Positions 39,201 through 51,900 of a DNA stretch of 64,000 bases are shown piece after piece (position 1 is the first letter of the stretch; the number at the start of each line of letters is the position of its first letter). The notes below the pieces were generated by a model, which saw only the letters and a list, made by a program, of their open reading frames with translations, had not been told where the DNA came from and did not search any database. A program made the translations under genes and the position numbers. Source of the stretch: Carettochelys insculpta. Its lineage: Eukaryota; Chordata; Testudines; Carettochelyidae. The stretch lies in assembly GCF_033958435.1 (NCBI RefSeq), contig NC_134152.1, positions 24,464,001 to 24,528,000 on the forward strand, given 5' to 3'.

Positions 39201-42200
39201 TAAGCAGACAACAGAATTTTATGAGCAGGAAAGCATAACCCCGCCTCAACAGGTAAGGTATAATGTTATTTCAATTATGATAGGTTATTAAAAGCAGAGA
39301 AGACCTAGGGTGATGACAACCAATTGACACAAAGCTAAATACTAAAGTATCTGTCTGCACAATGCTAAAATGAAAAGAATGTGCTGATAATTGCCGTAAT
39401 GTGACCTAATGGGTTAGTGAGATAAGCCAAGTGAACACACAAGTGAATTTAGAGAAGAGCATATGGTGCTTTGTTAATATTTTAATGTGAGAGATTGGAC
39501 CTCTTACCTCCTGAGGTTTTTAAAGAGTGATCATGCAACAGAAGTCTAGACATACGTTTAAAAATGTCTTATTTAGAACTTACTTGTCATTTACATGTCT
39601 TTCTCACATTGTTGTGTGGCCGATACCATATACTTTAAACGTGCTAAATAACATGCTTTAATGTGTCAGGCATTTACTTAAATAAAAAAATCACAAAAAA
39701 ATTACAGCAACATTTGGACCTAAGATTTACATGCTTGGTTATTTGCTCTATTTTTTAAGGAAATACTGGATTCCCTAGCTGAGCTTTACTCTCTGTTACA
39801 AGAGGAGGATATGTGGGCTGGACTATGGCAAAAGCGCTGTAAATTTCCAGAGACAGCAACAGCTATTGCTTATGAACAACATGGCTTCTTTGAACAGGTA
39901 GTAGTTGCACCGTTATAAGTACATTGTGACTTTAACTATCAGTATAAGAATATGGAAAGCACACAAGATGCGCACTTTGTTAAGAAATAGAAAGTTCTTC
40001 TGAGTTGAGGATAATGTCTCAAATAAAACTTTTGTGTGAAGTATTAGTTTAAGACATGGGTTGACAATCAAATAGCAAAAAGAGCCATTTTTTCCAATTC
40101 AGTAAAAAACTGTCATTCAAGAACCTCAGTACACATGAATACAGAACAGTCCTTAATAAATAGTGTCAAACCATACTTTTTGTAACCCCTATTTTAAGAA
40201 CAGCACACCACAATGATTTATAATGGGATACATGTTTACTGCAGGGCATTGACAAACTCTGTACATAATCTGTTTCCTAACACTTCATATGTGTGTTTGT
40301 ACCACTGTCTTCCTGACTGTCACTCCCAAACCTTCTCTATCTGGACGATGCTAGAGGGAGTTAACCATGTTTGCTATTGAGATATAAGTTGTACATTTTT
40401 GGGCTTTTAGTTTTAATTTCCTGCAGTACATCATTAATTTGACTAAAAAGCATAAAGTTGTTAATAGGAAAGAAAAGAAGTCAACCTTTCTAATATTTGT
40501 AGTGTCCTTGTAATAGAGATATTTTAAAAAGAATTTTTAAATCATGCGTGTGTCTTCAAAAAACACCTTAATGAAATACAATCAGATACGTGTTTAGACC
40601 AGCAGTAAAACTGAAGTGTTTGTTTTTGGTTAAGGCACAAGAAACATATGAAAAAGCAATGGAAAAAGCAAAAAAGGAACATGAACGAAATAATGCCTCT
40701 CCTGCTATATTCCCTGAGTATCAACTCTGGGAAGACCATTGGATTCGGTAAGATTTTAAAACTGGCATTGAACAATGTTGTTCTTGTTGTTCCAAAGTAA
40801 TCTAAAAGAAATATTCTAGTAGTTTAAAATATTGGTTACTACAATAAATTAAGCCTAATACGTTTGAGAGAGAGCACAGCTTAGGGACATAAAAATATTA
40901 TACTGCTACTCCATTAGCAGGCTTCAGAATTGCTGTACATAAAGCATTGCAGAAGTATAATCTGCTGTAAGTGAAAACAGACTTTTTAAAAATCCTCCTG
41001 TCTGTTTACAATCATTTCAGTGCCTCCTAAGCATGTTTGAAACGTTCATGAATGCAGATGCTCTCCTTATGTGAAATGCTTAGTCACTTTTAAGTAACAC
41101 TTGTGTTCTCATTTTCATAGCTGCTCAAAAGAGTTGAATCAGTGGGAACCTTTGACAGAGTATGGCCAGTCAAAGGGCCATATAAATCCCTATCTGGTAC
41201 TTGAATGTGCTTGGAGGGTCTCAAACTGGACTGCTATGAAGGAGGCGTTGGTGCAGGTGAATATTTGAGAATATCCAGAGATAATGTTTTGTTTCATTGT
41301 TCATTGTGCTGATTGTGTTCTGGATAAGAGAGAGGTATACTTAACAATGTATAACACTAAAGAAAAACAAGATTAGATATTAAGAAACAAAAATGTATGC
41401 AGAGTACTTTATTTACCAACAACAGTATTATTGTAGACTGTAAACGTACACTGTACTTGCTGTATTTATTTGTATTTACTTTCAGTATACTGCACTTACG
41501 GAAAACGTAACTAAAGTTTACTTCTGATTAAAATGCCAGTTATTTGAGAGTTCTGGGTAATAGAATGCTGGATATGAAAGTTTACTGTAATTACCACCAG
41601 TTGACAAACTTCTGGTAATAAGGACCTGGAGTAGAAAGTATGATATGCTTAATTGAGTTAGCATTACTGATATGAGCTCCTGTAAGAAGCTCTATGTCTT
41701 ATACCTTTTGGATGTCACTGCAGATAAGCTTCAAAATGTCTGTTACAAAATTTTTTTTAAATCAAACAAGCCTTCGGACTGCAGGTTCAAAATTCATTTT
41801 AAGCACTAGCGATAACAGGTTTTGAATCCTCTCTTGTTGTTTAAACTGAGGCTTATTTTAAATGTGACTTTTAGAAGCCTATCCTAAATATATTCCCTCT
41901 TCCTCTCAGATTTTTTCAATTCAATAAGTGACACAGATACTGGATTTTTTTTTTTCATTTGGATATGAGAAACCAGGTGTGTAAGGAGAGTCCATTGGTC
42001 TTATTTTTCACTTAAGCTGTGTCTACACTAGCCAAAAACTTCGAAATGGCCATGCAAATGGCCATTTCGAAGTTTACTAATGAAGTGCTGAAATACATAT
42101 TCAGCGCCTCATTAGCATGCGGGCGGCCGTGGCACTTCAAAATTGACACGGCTCGTCCAGACGGGGCTCCTTTTCGAAAGGACGCTGGCTACTTTGAAGT

Positions 42201-42892
42201 ACCGTTGTTCCTATGAGCAGATGGGAATAAGGGGACTTCGAAGTAGCTGGAGTCCTTTCAAAAAGGAGCCCTGTCTGGACCAGCCGCACAGCGGCGAGCC
42301 GCATCAATTTCGAAGTGCTGCGGTTGCCCACATGCTAATGAACCGCTGAATATGTATTTCAGGTCTTCACTAGTAGACTTCGAAATGGCTATTTGTATGG
42401 CAATTTCGAAGTTTTTGGCTAGTGTAGACATAGCCTAAGTGATTGATAAAATGTATGGTTTACAGCTGCCTACTGTTGACCTTCCTGATTCATTGCAGTT
42501 CATTATTGTGTTCTGGTTATAATCCATTTTGCTGAACAACATGCCCTTGTAGACCACTTAACCTTCTTCTTGTCCTTTTCTAGGCTCCACTCAAGAGACT
42601 GGTCTGTACTATCCACATGCTTGATTAATGCATACTTTGTAAAGCTTTTATTTGAAGGAATATTGTTTTTTCAAGGCATTCAGCAATATAGTGCTGTAGA
42701 CAGATTTTATAAAGTTAAATGGCTACTAGACACTTTTTTGAAGTGAAGACATAGTGTAAACATAGATACTCTGACAAATTTTTAAACAATTTGTAAAAAG
42801 GTGAAGCATGTACAAGAAATCACCCTTATTAGGCAACCTCGTGTTAAAACTAAACCTCTAAAGTCCCCATTTCGTGTGTGTGTGTGTGTGTG

Positions 42893-42980
<88 letters not shown>

Positions 42981-45900
42981 TGCTAAATGCCACCTTTTTA
43001 AGAGTCTGTGGTATGCAACTGATGGGCATCAATTTCTTGTGGAGTCACGTAAAAATTTCAGCGTATACAGACTTAGTCCACTTGGAAAATGTCCAAATAT
43101 TTGCAAATGAAAAGCCTGATTCTTTAAGTTGCTGAATATCCTTTATTCCTGATGACTTAAATATCTTGCAGTTTCTTGAATCCCAAAAATCCTGCTTCAT
43201 GGTGACAATTTGTATCTGAATTCTGTATCAGTTTTGGAGAAAAGAATACAATTTCTCCAAGTTTTCTTAGTGTATAACATGAGTTAATTCTTCAATAATA
43301 CTTTTTCTTCACTCATTCTTAGACTAGAGAGGATCAATAAATATGTATAACTTCAGGGGCACGAGTAAAAAATTGTGGAGGTTACTTGATAAATGAAGTA
43401 TGGTATTTGTCCTTTGAGAGGACCCACAATTGAGCTTGCCAGGCTGTATCAGCATTAGAAATTGAAATTTCCAAAGCTAATGCTAGTGAAAACTAGAATT
43501 GAATATATAGCTCAAATAGTAGTTTTGTTGAGGAGTGCTAAACACAGTTATCTGTTCCAAAAAACATAGAAAAATCAAAAAGGGGTGGTGGCAAATTACA
43601 GGTGATCAACATAATTTTTTTTTCTAGTTTTACATCAATAACATTCTGCCCTATCCAGGCTTGCACAAGTTCTTGAATAGTTACATAGAACTTCTAAAAA
43701 CCTTTCTCTTGTAGCTTTCTACAGCTGCAAAATAAAGAATATAAGAATATGGTATAAAGTAAATTTTAAGCCTTGAGTTGTAGCTGAGTGAATTGATCAT
43801 ATTTGACGGGTTCTACTTCAGATGGTTTGCAGTTTAAGTATAACTGACAACAACCAGTAACAGCAGATATGTTTTAGCTGGAGTGTTGTGAATGAGATAT
43901 TTTCAGTACTGGGGCACTTACTAATGGACTATAGAGAACATACTCAAGTTATAAATTGAGCGTCTGTGTCTTTAGACAGATACATGTTTCCTGGCACTAT
44001 TACATGAATTTGTAAACTGAAGGATGGGAAAGAACAATTACTTTCCTGTGGGTAGACTTACTGGTTTCCTTATACTGATAATGTTTTATGCTGATACTTC
44101 TAAATCTGACTGTGAACAACTTTTATTAAATGTTTTATTTTTAAGTAGTTCGACTTTTGATCCATGGGGAGTGATTAGAAAAGAAGGCAGCTTTATATCA
44201 GTTTTCCTAAATCTTTGTGAAACAATTTTAATAATCTGTCTCTTAAAATTGAGGTATTAAAATAACAAGCAGCCTTTGATATAGGACCCAAGACTCTTCT
44301 ATTTGATCACATTGGCATTGTGTTTAATGACCCAGAATGTCATGTAATAAAAAGAAGAGAGATGATATTCTTCATAGACTTGTAGCATTGCTACCTGATG
44401 GTTTCTCTTTACAGGCTCAGGCTGAAAAGTTCGTTGAGGATAAGCTGCAGCAACAGTTAAAGTGACTGATACTTTACTTTTAACAATAAAAATGTTTTTT
44501 TTGATTTAAAAAAAAAAAAAAACAAACTACTGAAAATAGAACGAAGCCTGTGTAGCTGGAATTTCTTATGCAGTATATGAATAAAGAGGGCATCTGAAAT
44601 GGGAGAACTGAGCACTCAGAGCATACAGAATCAGGCCTCTACTGTCTACTTGGAATACTAAGTGTTTGCAAATATTTGTGAACTAATTTAAATCTACGCT
44701 GTTTATTTCAGATCTTCTCAAATGTGCAATAATCAAACTTTCAGTATATTTGCTGCAAAGTATTTACGTGCTGTGGCTAAATTGTGCTTCGCTTCTAATT
44801 GTCCTGTTTCTGCCACTCCCATGTTTCAAGCAGTCTCTGAAAATAGATTTGTATATATTTCTCAGTCATTTTAAGTAACTGTCACTATTGACTGAGATCT
44901 TATATGCAGACACTGTTTTTACATAAACATATAATTAATGCTGGATCATTTTTTAAAATTGTCCAGTACTTATTCTCCTAAAAATGTACAAGACCAGCTC
45001 AGCAATCTAGTACATGCACAACGTGTTGACATATGAGATCAATTTATGTAGTTGAAAAGACATGAATACAGAGAGCAGAAAATCTTTCAGATTAGAGATT
45101 TTTATATTGAGTTTCAGAAAACACTATTTAAACCATACTCTTTCACAAACTGGAAATTCTAGAAAATAGTCAATTAAAACCAAAATCAAATGTCCATTTC
45201 ATTTTTCTTTTAGCTTTCAAATTTCTTGCAAAAAATGGTGTTTCATAACCAATTTTCTGTTTCATCATTAGGTGGAGCTGAGTTGTCCAAAAGAGATGGC
45301 ATGGAAGGTCAACATGTACAGAGGATATCTAGCAATCTGCCATCCTGAAGAACAGCAGCTTAACTTCATTGAGCGCCTGGTAGAAATGGCCAGTAGTTTA
45401 GCGATTCGAGAATGGCGAAGGCTTCCGCATGTGGTGTCACATGTTCATACCCCCCTTCTCCAGGTGAGATAAGAACATAAGAATAACCATATTGGTTCAG
45501 ACCAATGGTCCACCTAGACCAGTATCCTGTATGCCAACAGCGGCCAATAGTATGTACTTCAGAGGGAATGAATAGAACCTGTAATCCTTGAGAGAGCCAT
45601 TCCCTGTCTTCCACTTGCAGCTTGGAGCAGTCAGAGGCTAGGACTGCAGTGTCTAATCTGTTTTCCACCTATCACATGTGGCAAACAGCAGGGTGGCCCA
45701 CCTGCGGCTCATGAGCCTCATGCAACTCTTGGAGTCTCTTTAAATGCAGCTCCTCCTGAGAGCTGAACACAGGGAGTGCTGTCTGCCTGCGCTCCGCGGC
45801 TTGGTGGGAGATGCGCATGGTGGCCCCGGCGGCTGCTTTGATGAGTTGCCGACATTGAATTAGAAAGGAAGGGGGCCTGCAGGTGCCTGGCTCCTGTGGG

Positions 45901-48900
45901 GGAGACATTCAGTTAGTGGTGGGGGCAGGCATTGAGGGGACTGGGTTGGGGGTTCCTGTCTCTGAGGGAGGGCATTTATGGGGGTGGGGCATGGGCTGGG
46001 AGTGCCTGGCTCCAGGGGGGAGAGAGGGGGAGTGTATTTATTTTTGCGGGGGGGCAGGGTGGCACTGGGAATGCCTGGCTCTGGGGGAGGGAAAGAGCAT
46101 TTATGTGCAGGGGAGGGAATGTGGCTAATATGGGAAGATGACAACCACAAGTGTGGTGATCTTTGAATTCCTGTTGGACGCTGCTGGGCTAGGACATAAG
46201 GAACTGGGGTTGTATCCCTGACCAGAGTGGCTAAATATCCAATAATGGACCTGTTCTCCACAAACATATCTAATATTTTCCTTTGAACCTCAGTGTAATT
46301 TTATCCTTCACGACATCTCCCTGGTAACAAGTTCCACAGGCTGTGCATTGTTTGAAGAAGTACTTTTGATTTTTTTTTTAATGGAGTAAATAAATACTTT
46401 CTTATTCACTTTCTCACACTATTCATAACGTTACAGACCTCAGTTATATTTCCCCTCCCATTTTTTTTAATCCAAACTGATTGGTCCCAGACTTTTATTC
46501 TCTTCTTATATAGAGATTGTTCTTTCTTCAGATGGGCACTGTAGGTGTGCCAGCATCACTGCCCTGCTGATCGAAGAACTTCGATACCAGTGTCCGTTAA
46601 GGTCTCTGAGCACCATTAGGAGCTACAGGAGACTAGTCAGCATGTGTGGGTTCACAGTCTGCAGCTGGAGAACCTGTTTTTCATCCCACACACTGACACA
46701 TTGTCTCTCTCACTCATGTACTGTTCTGTCTGTTTCTTGCTCACTCCCACACAGTGTCCATTCTGTCTCTCTCACTCTCACACACAGTCCAGTCTATGTC
46801 ACACTGACCTCCAGACTCAAATGTATGATTGTTGTTGTTTCTACTTGGTACTTCCTGCAATGTGCACATGAGTGTATTTTTTTAGGCTACATATACACTA
46901 GCAATTCTTTTTCGAAAGAGGCATGCAAAGGAGGGGAATTGAAAATGCAAGTGAGGCACAGATTTATATATCTGGTACCTCATTTGCGTAGTCTTTTGAA
47001 AGAAGAAAAGCAGTGTAGAGGCAGCTCTTTTGAAAGTAAACGCCATCTTTGAAAGAACCCTTCTTCCTGAAACAACAAAAAAACCAAGGAGGGTTCTTTT
47101 GAAGATGGGGCTTACTTCAGAAAGAACTGCCTCTACACTGCTCTTCTTCTTTCGAAAGAATGTGCAAATGAGGTGCCAGATATGTACATCTGTGCCTCAT
47201 TTGCATTTTCAGTTTCTTTCATTTGCATGCCTCTTTCAGAAGAGGAATGCTAATCTAGACATAGCCTTAGTGTGTTGATTGATGTACCTTTTCATAATTT
47301 TTTTGCTCTTACACTTGAAAGAATTAAATTTAATAGTGAGTTCTACAATGTTTCACCTGTCCTGGCTGCTGTAATTATACCTATGGTAACTTTTTTTGTA
47401 ACTAGGTTTTTCATTGTACAGATGTGCACCATCAGTAAAATAACACAATGCATTGCTTACATGGATGAAAGAAGTGAGAGGGAACACACCAGCAGCACAA
47501 GGGCAGCACTGCCTGTTTGTCAGGCAGGCTGGATGTAGGAGACCTATTGTCTGTTTTGCCCTGTGTGCAGATTTGCTCTCAGTGGGTCTGTGTATGTGTG
47601 CCAATTCTTGACTTCTGTGTATAGAAACGAGTGCTTTTTTAACTGGACGCTTGTGGTACACAGAACCAAGCATATAGTACACAGACGGAGCCAAGCTGCT
47701 ATTCCTGTGCTGTTTGCTGCTTAGTACATGCTATCTTTTATCTCTTCCATTTCCTATTTCTAGATTAGAGCTGAACTCACTGCCAACTCTTGAATTGTTT
47801 TTAACAAGTTATTTTAACTTCAGAAGTAGGCATGCTATTATCTGCATTTCTGCAAGGAATACTTTCTTTGGAATAATAGACATAAAAAGCTGTTTTCCTT
47901 CCTTGTTAAACAGGACCTTGGGGTGTTTATTTAAAGGCTCAGTGTATAAAATTTGTTAGTCTTTTTTTTCTTGTTATCTTTAATGTTATGGTTCTCCAGA
48001 ACCTGTGGCAAGGTTTGACAGACTCAGGACTAGAGTTTCTAGTGTGTGTGTGATGGGGTGTTGCGGAGCTGTTTTTGTTTTGTTTTGTTGCCTTGCGTAT
48101 ACCTAGTTTTTTTTGGTATTTCAGATTATGAAGAATACAGCCATGTTCAATACCTGTATTTTAAACTTTCTTGTTGGCATGCATCTTACTCAAAAGTAGG
48201 ATCCACATGAAAAAAATACAGGAAAGAGTTTTATTTCATGTCATATCCTGAAAAGGCCATGACAATCTTTTGAGAAGTTTTTTTTTAAAGCACTCAGAAA
48301 TGTCTTTATGATGAAGCACTTTGCAGAAATTTTGAAAGTCTCTCCCAAAGAGTGTGTGCAATTTAAGTTCAATATGACACAGCAAGTATAAGTCATAATA
48401 GCCTTAGGGGGGGAAAAGAGAGAGAGGAACAGCAGGTGCTGGTATTATACCTAGCTCAGTAAGGAACAGCACATCTTGAAGGTTCTATTATTATTCTACC
48501 CCTCTTCCAGAGCTAAGCTTCTAGTTAGACAGAAGGCTACTAGTGTAGTCAATGACTCTCCCACATTTCAAATAGAAAGGACTCTCACCTCCCATCTTTC
48601 AGTATAAAATATCAAAATCCAAGATGTCTTTCAGATGGTTTTCGCTGTCTGTATAAGCAGTATAGAATTTCAGTGGACAATTAGCTATCAAAATGTTTTT
48701 GGAGTTACTGCTCATTTTTGCCTGACTCTCTTGTGGAAAAAAAGTAGAGAGAAAAGTGACATTGAACTTGCTGTATTCAGCACCTTTTTTAATTTTGCCT
48801 CTCAATTTTCAATATTAGACTTGTAAAATTAGTTTCCCTAATTTTATGGACATTTCCTCCATAACAGCTGCAAAGGACGCCTGAATTTTGGCTTAGGGGT

Positions 48901-51900
48901 CTGGCAACAGAGGGGCTTTTGGCTGGCAGGGGCATGTCCACACAGCCTCTTTACTGCTGGCACCACCGTCTGCCGAGACCAAGCTCTCACATGGCTATGC
49001 TAATGGGCCACAGGACCATGCTAATATGTGGCCATTTGCAATTTTGAGGCTGCTCATTAACATGGATCTGCCAGGAAGGCTGTGCCGTGTAGACCCAGCC
49101 TAAATCTGCAAGATCTATAATACATAACTGGAATCCTTATACTTGTGTGGACATAGGATGTACAGTAGCTCACTGTCCTAATAATTTATGCTGCATCAAA
49201 AGGAAAGCAAATAAATGCCTAAGGTTTTCATTTCTTAAAATGTGAGTGTCCAAGTACAGTTTCGATAAATAATAGCAGAACACTTCATTTTCTTGAGATG
49301 TTCCACCTGGAAAATGGCTTGATTGAATTAACTCCTTGTTGCCAAGGGTTGGGAATCTATTTAACTTTTTTAGGGTTGGCAATGGATGTGCCCAGATCCT
49401 CCAGCATGAAAAGATTAATGTTGTTAAATAAAATATTTAAGAAGTTCTGCATATGTGACATCAGTTAAAGTTAGTATTTTAAAATGATCTTATATATATG
49501 TCCCCACTGTAGAAATGATAAAATAGGCAGTGAATGATGAAGGTACAAACCAAACAATGAATTTGCACTGCAGTAATTACTTTTTATATCAGATAGTATG
49601 TGATTAAATACCTGCAAGAAAATTAAATTTACATGATGAATGGAAGTAGGATGAAGGTTAAGCTATTGTGTGAGCTGATACTAAGATGATTGTGGGGAAA
49701 ATATTACTTTCCTTAATTTATTTTGTTTCAAGAGATTTGGCTGTGCAAATGTGGACTGATTTTTGAACAGTTATTTTATTGCGTTGATTAACAGTGAATA
49801 CAAATGTTATCTGTTGAGAAATAGCTTAGAGAATAATATACTGATTTAATTGTATTACAGATGATTACGTTCCAGTAAAGAGTATAGGCTTTTTCAGTTT
49901 TTTTTTGAAAATCCAACAAAATGTCTGCTGTGTCTAGTAGGTGTGAGACTGCCGCCACCTTCTGTTTGCTCTTTTCTTTGATTTGAGCATGCTGGAAAAA
50001 AAAATTACTTTTCAACTGATTAAATTCTTGGAATGTTAACGCTGTCAAAAGATCTTCTTAGTTTTAAGCAAGCATAGAACATATTTTGTGCAGTGATGCT
50101 CTCATTGTGCAGCTCAGGAAGCACCAGTAACTATTTCTATAGGTTTTATATAAAGGTTATGTTAAACATTATATTGATTTAAGATAAGTACATTTATCAT
50201 AAATTGGGGGCATTCTACTAATTTCTGTTGGCCTAGGCCGTGTCTACACTAGCCAAAAACTTCGAAATGGCCTCATTAGAATGCAGGCGGCCGCGGCACT
50301 TTGAAATTGACGCGCCTCGCCGCTGTGCGGCTCGTCCAGACGGGGCTCCTTTTCGAAAGGACCCCAGCCACTTCAAAGTCCCCTTATTCCCATCTGCTCA
50401 TAGGAATAAGGGGACTTCGAAGAAGCCAGGGTCCTTTCGAAAAGGAGCCCCATCTGGACAAGCTGCGCGGCGGTGAGCCGTGTCATTCAATGTGCCGCTG
50501 CCGCCCGCATGCTAATGAGGCGCTGAATATGTATTTCAGCACTTCATTAATAAACTTCAAAATGGCTCTTTGCATTTTTGGCTAGTGTAGAAGTAGCCCT
50601 AAAGTTGTTATCCGCTCAGACTGTATTTGAGATGTCTTCCAGTCAGTGTTACTTTTGTTTAGATTAGGGATGTGTGGGGAAAGAAATATTCAGTGTTGCA
50701 AAATAAAACTTAGAGAAGAGGGAAAAAAATTGCATTTTCAGCACCTTAGCTGCTTCTGATTTTCATGAAAAATTGAGTATTTACAGGCACAGCATTTATG
50801 TGCAAGACTCGTGGAAAGGGTTTTAGACGAAAAGAAAGCAAATAGTTCTGTTGTGAATTCTACCCTACTTAAGAAAGCCATGCTAATTATTTGGAAGGAA
50901 ATGATGAGAGGCATCAGACACCAACAGGCACCGAGCCCACAACTGATGATGATGATGCTAATTATTTATCCATACTTTTAACTTGTTTCCAAAAATGTTT
51001 ACCAAAGATATTGGCTTAAACCGTTACTATTATAGGGGAAAATAGTTAGTTACAATCAGTAGCTTAGCTGTGTACTAATTGAATTAAAAATCAAATTATT
51101 GGTGGCTGTCTTCATCTGATAAAACAGTAAGGACAACTCCTTGTACTTCTGTACTGCTGCGGGCTAAAGATGGTGCTTCTAGTTTAGTAAACAAGACTGT
51201 AGGTCTTCTGATTCATATTCCTTAATTCTTCTAGGCAGCACAGCAAATCATCGAACTTCAGGAAGCAGCACAGATAAATGCAGGGTTGCAACCAACTAAT
51301 CTAGGGAGGAATAACAGCCTACACGATATGAAGACTGTAGTAAAGACTTGGAGGAACAGGTTACCAATTGTGTCAGATGACTTATCCCATTGGAGCAGCA
51401 TTTTCATGTGGAGACAGCATCATTACCAGGGTAAAACTGCCTGGTCCAGCATGCATGCATCATGTAATTTTCCTGACCACCCACTGTTTTAAAAATACTA
51501 GTTTTGTAAATGTATGTCTGTTCTCTAAGTTGAAGCACTCAGGAATATAATTAATTTTGATTTTTTAATTTTGAATTAAAATGAAACTTAAATATTGCAT
51601 ATTTTGCATCTAACATACATTTTCAAAGCTTAAAGTTTGATTATCTTAAATTTCCATTTTCATAAGTCATTTGTTCATGTATATTTCTTTGTTTGTTTTA
51701 TGATTAACTCTTTACTTTTTGTGCCTCTAGCCATTGTAACTGCCTATGAAAATAGCTCTCAGCATGATCCCAGTTCCAACAATGCAATGCTAGGAGTTCA
51801 TGCTTCAGCTTCGGCAATTATCCAGTATGGAAAGATAGCTCGAAAACAAGGGCTGGTCAATGTAGCGCTGGATATACTAAGTCGTATTCATACTATCCCT

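Larger units (their letters stand above)
41257..45271 (+). other. TRRAP intron e26-e27
   Basis: 4.0 kb. Holds a fold-back MITE (42009-42441), a long dinucleotide tract (42874-42977) and an exon-like segment with poly(A) (44415-44522). The remainder is AT-rich intron. Confidence 0.7.
45464..51234 (+). other. TRRAP intron e27-e28
   Basis: 5.8 kb. A CR1 interrupted by another insertion (45470-46480), three fold-back elements (46882, about 48925 and 50233) and otherwise AT-rich unique intron, notably 47270-48900 and 49110-50230. Confidence 0.7.

Noticed and set aside
42874..42977. CRISPR-like or satellite array
   Set aside because: Simple dinucleotide repeat without spacers; no CRISPR in vertebrate DNA.
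42801..43135. Long Tyr/Ile and His/Thr open frames on both strands
   Set aside because: They are translations of the TG/TA microsatellite.
44415..44465. Missing TRRAP exon in the e26-e27 intron
   Set aside because: e26 and e27 join directly in the known TRRAP protein (ALVQ-VELS); the segment ends in a stop, so it is at most an alternative terminal exon.
45883..46166. Gly/Trp-rich open frames
   Set aside because: Caused by the G-rich insertion in CR1; all frames are open simply because of base composition.
46642..47052. 136-codon open frame with Leu/Ser/His repeats
   Set aside because: Comes from a CT/CA-rich stretch running into a MITE; no start context or family.
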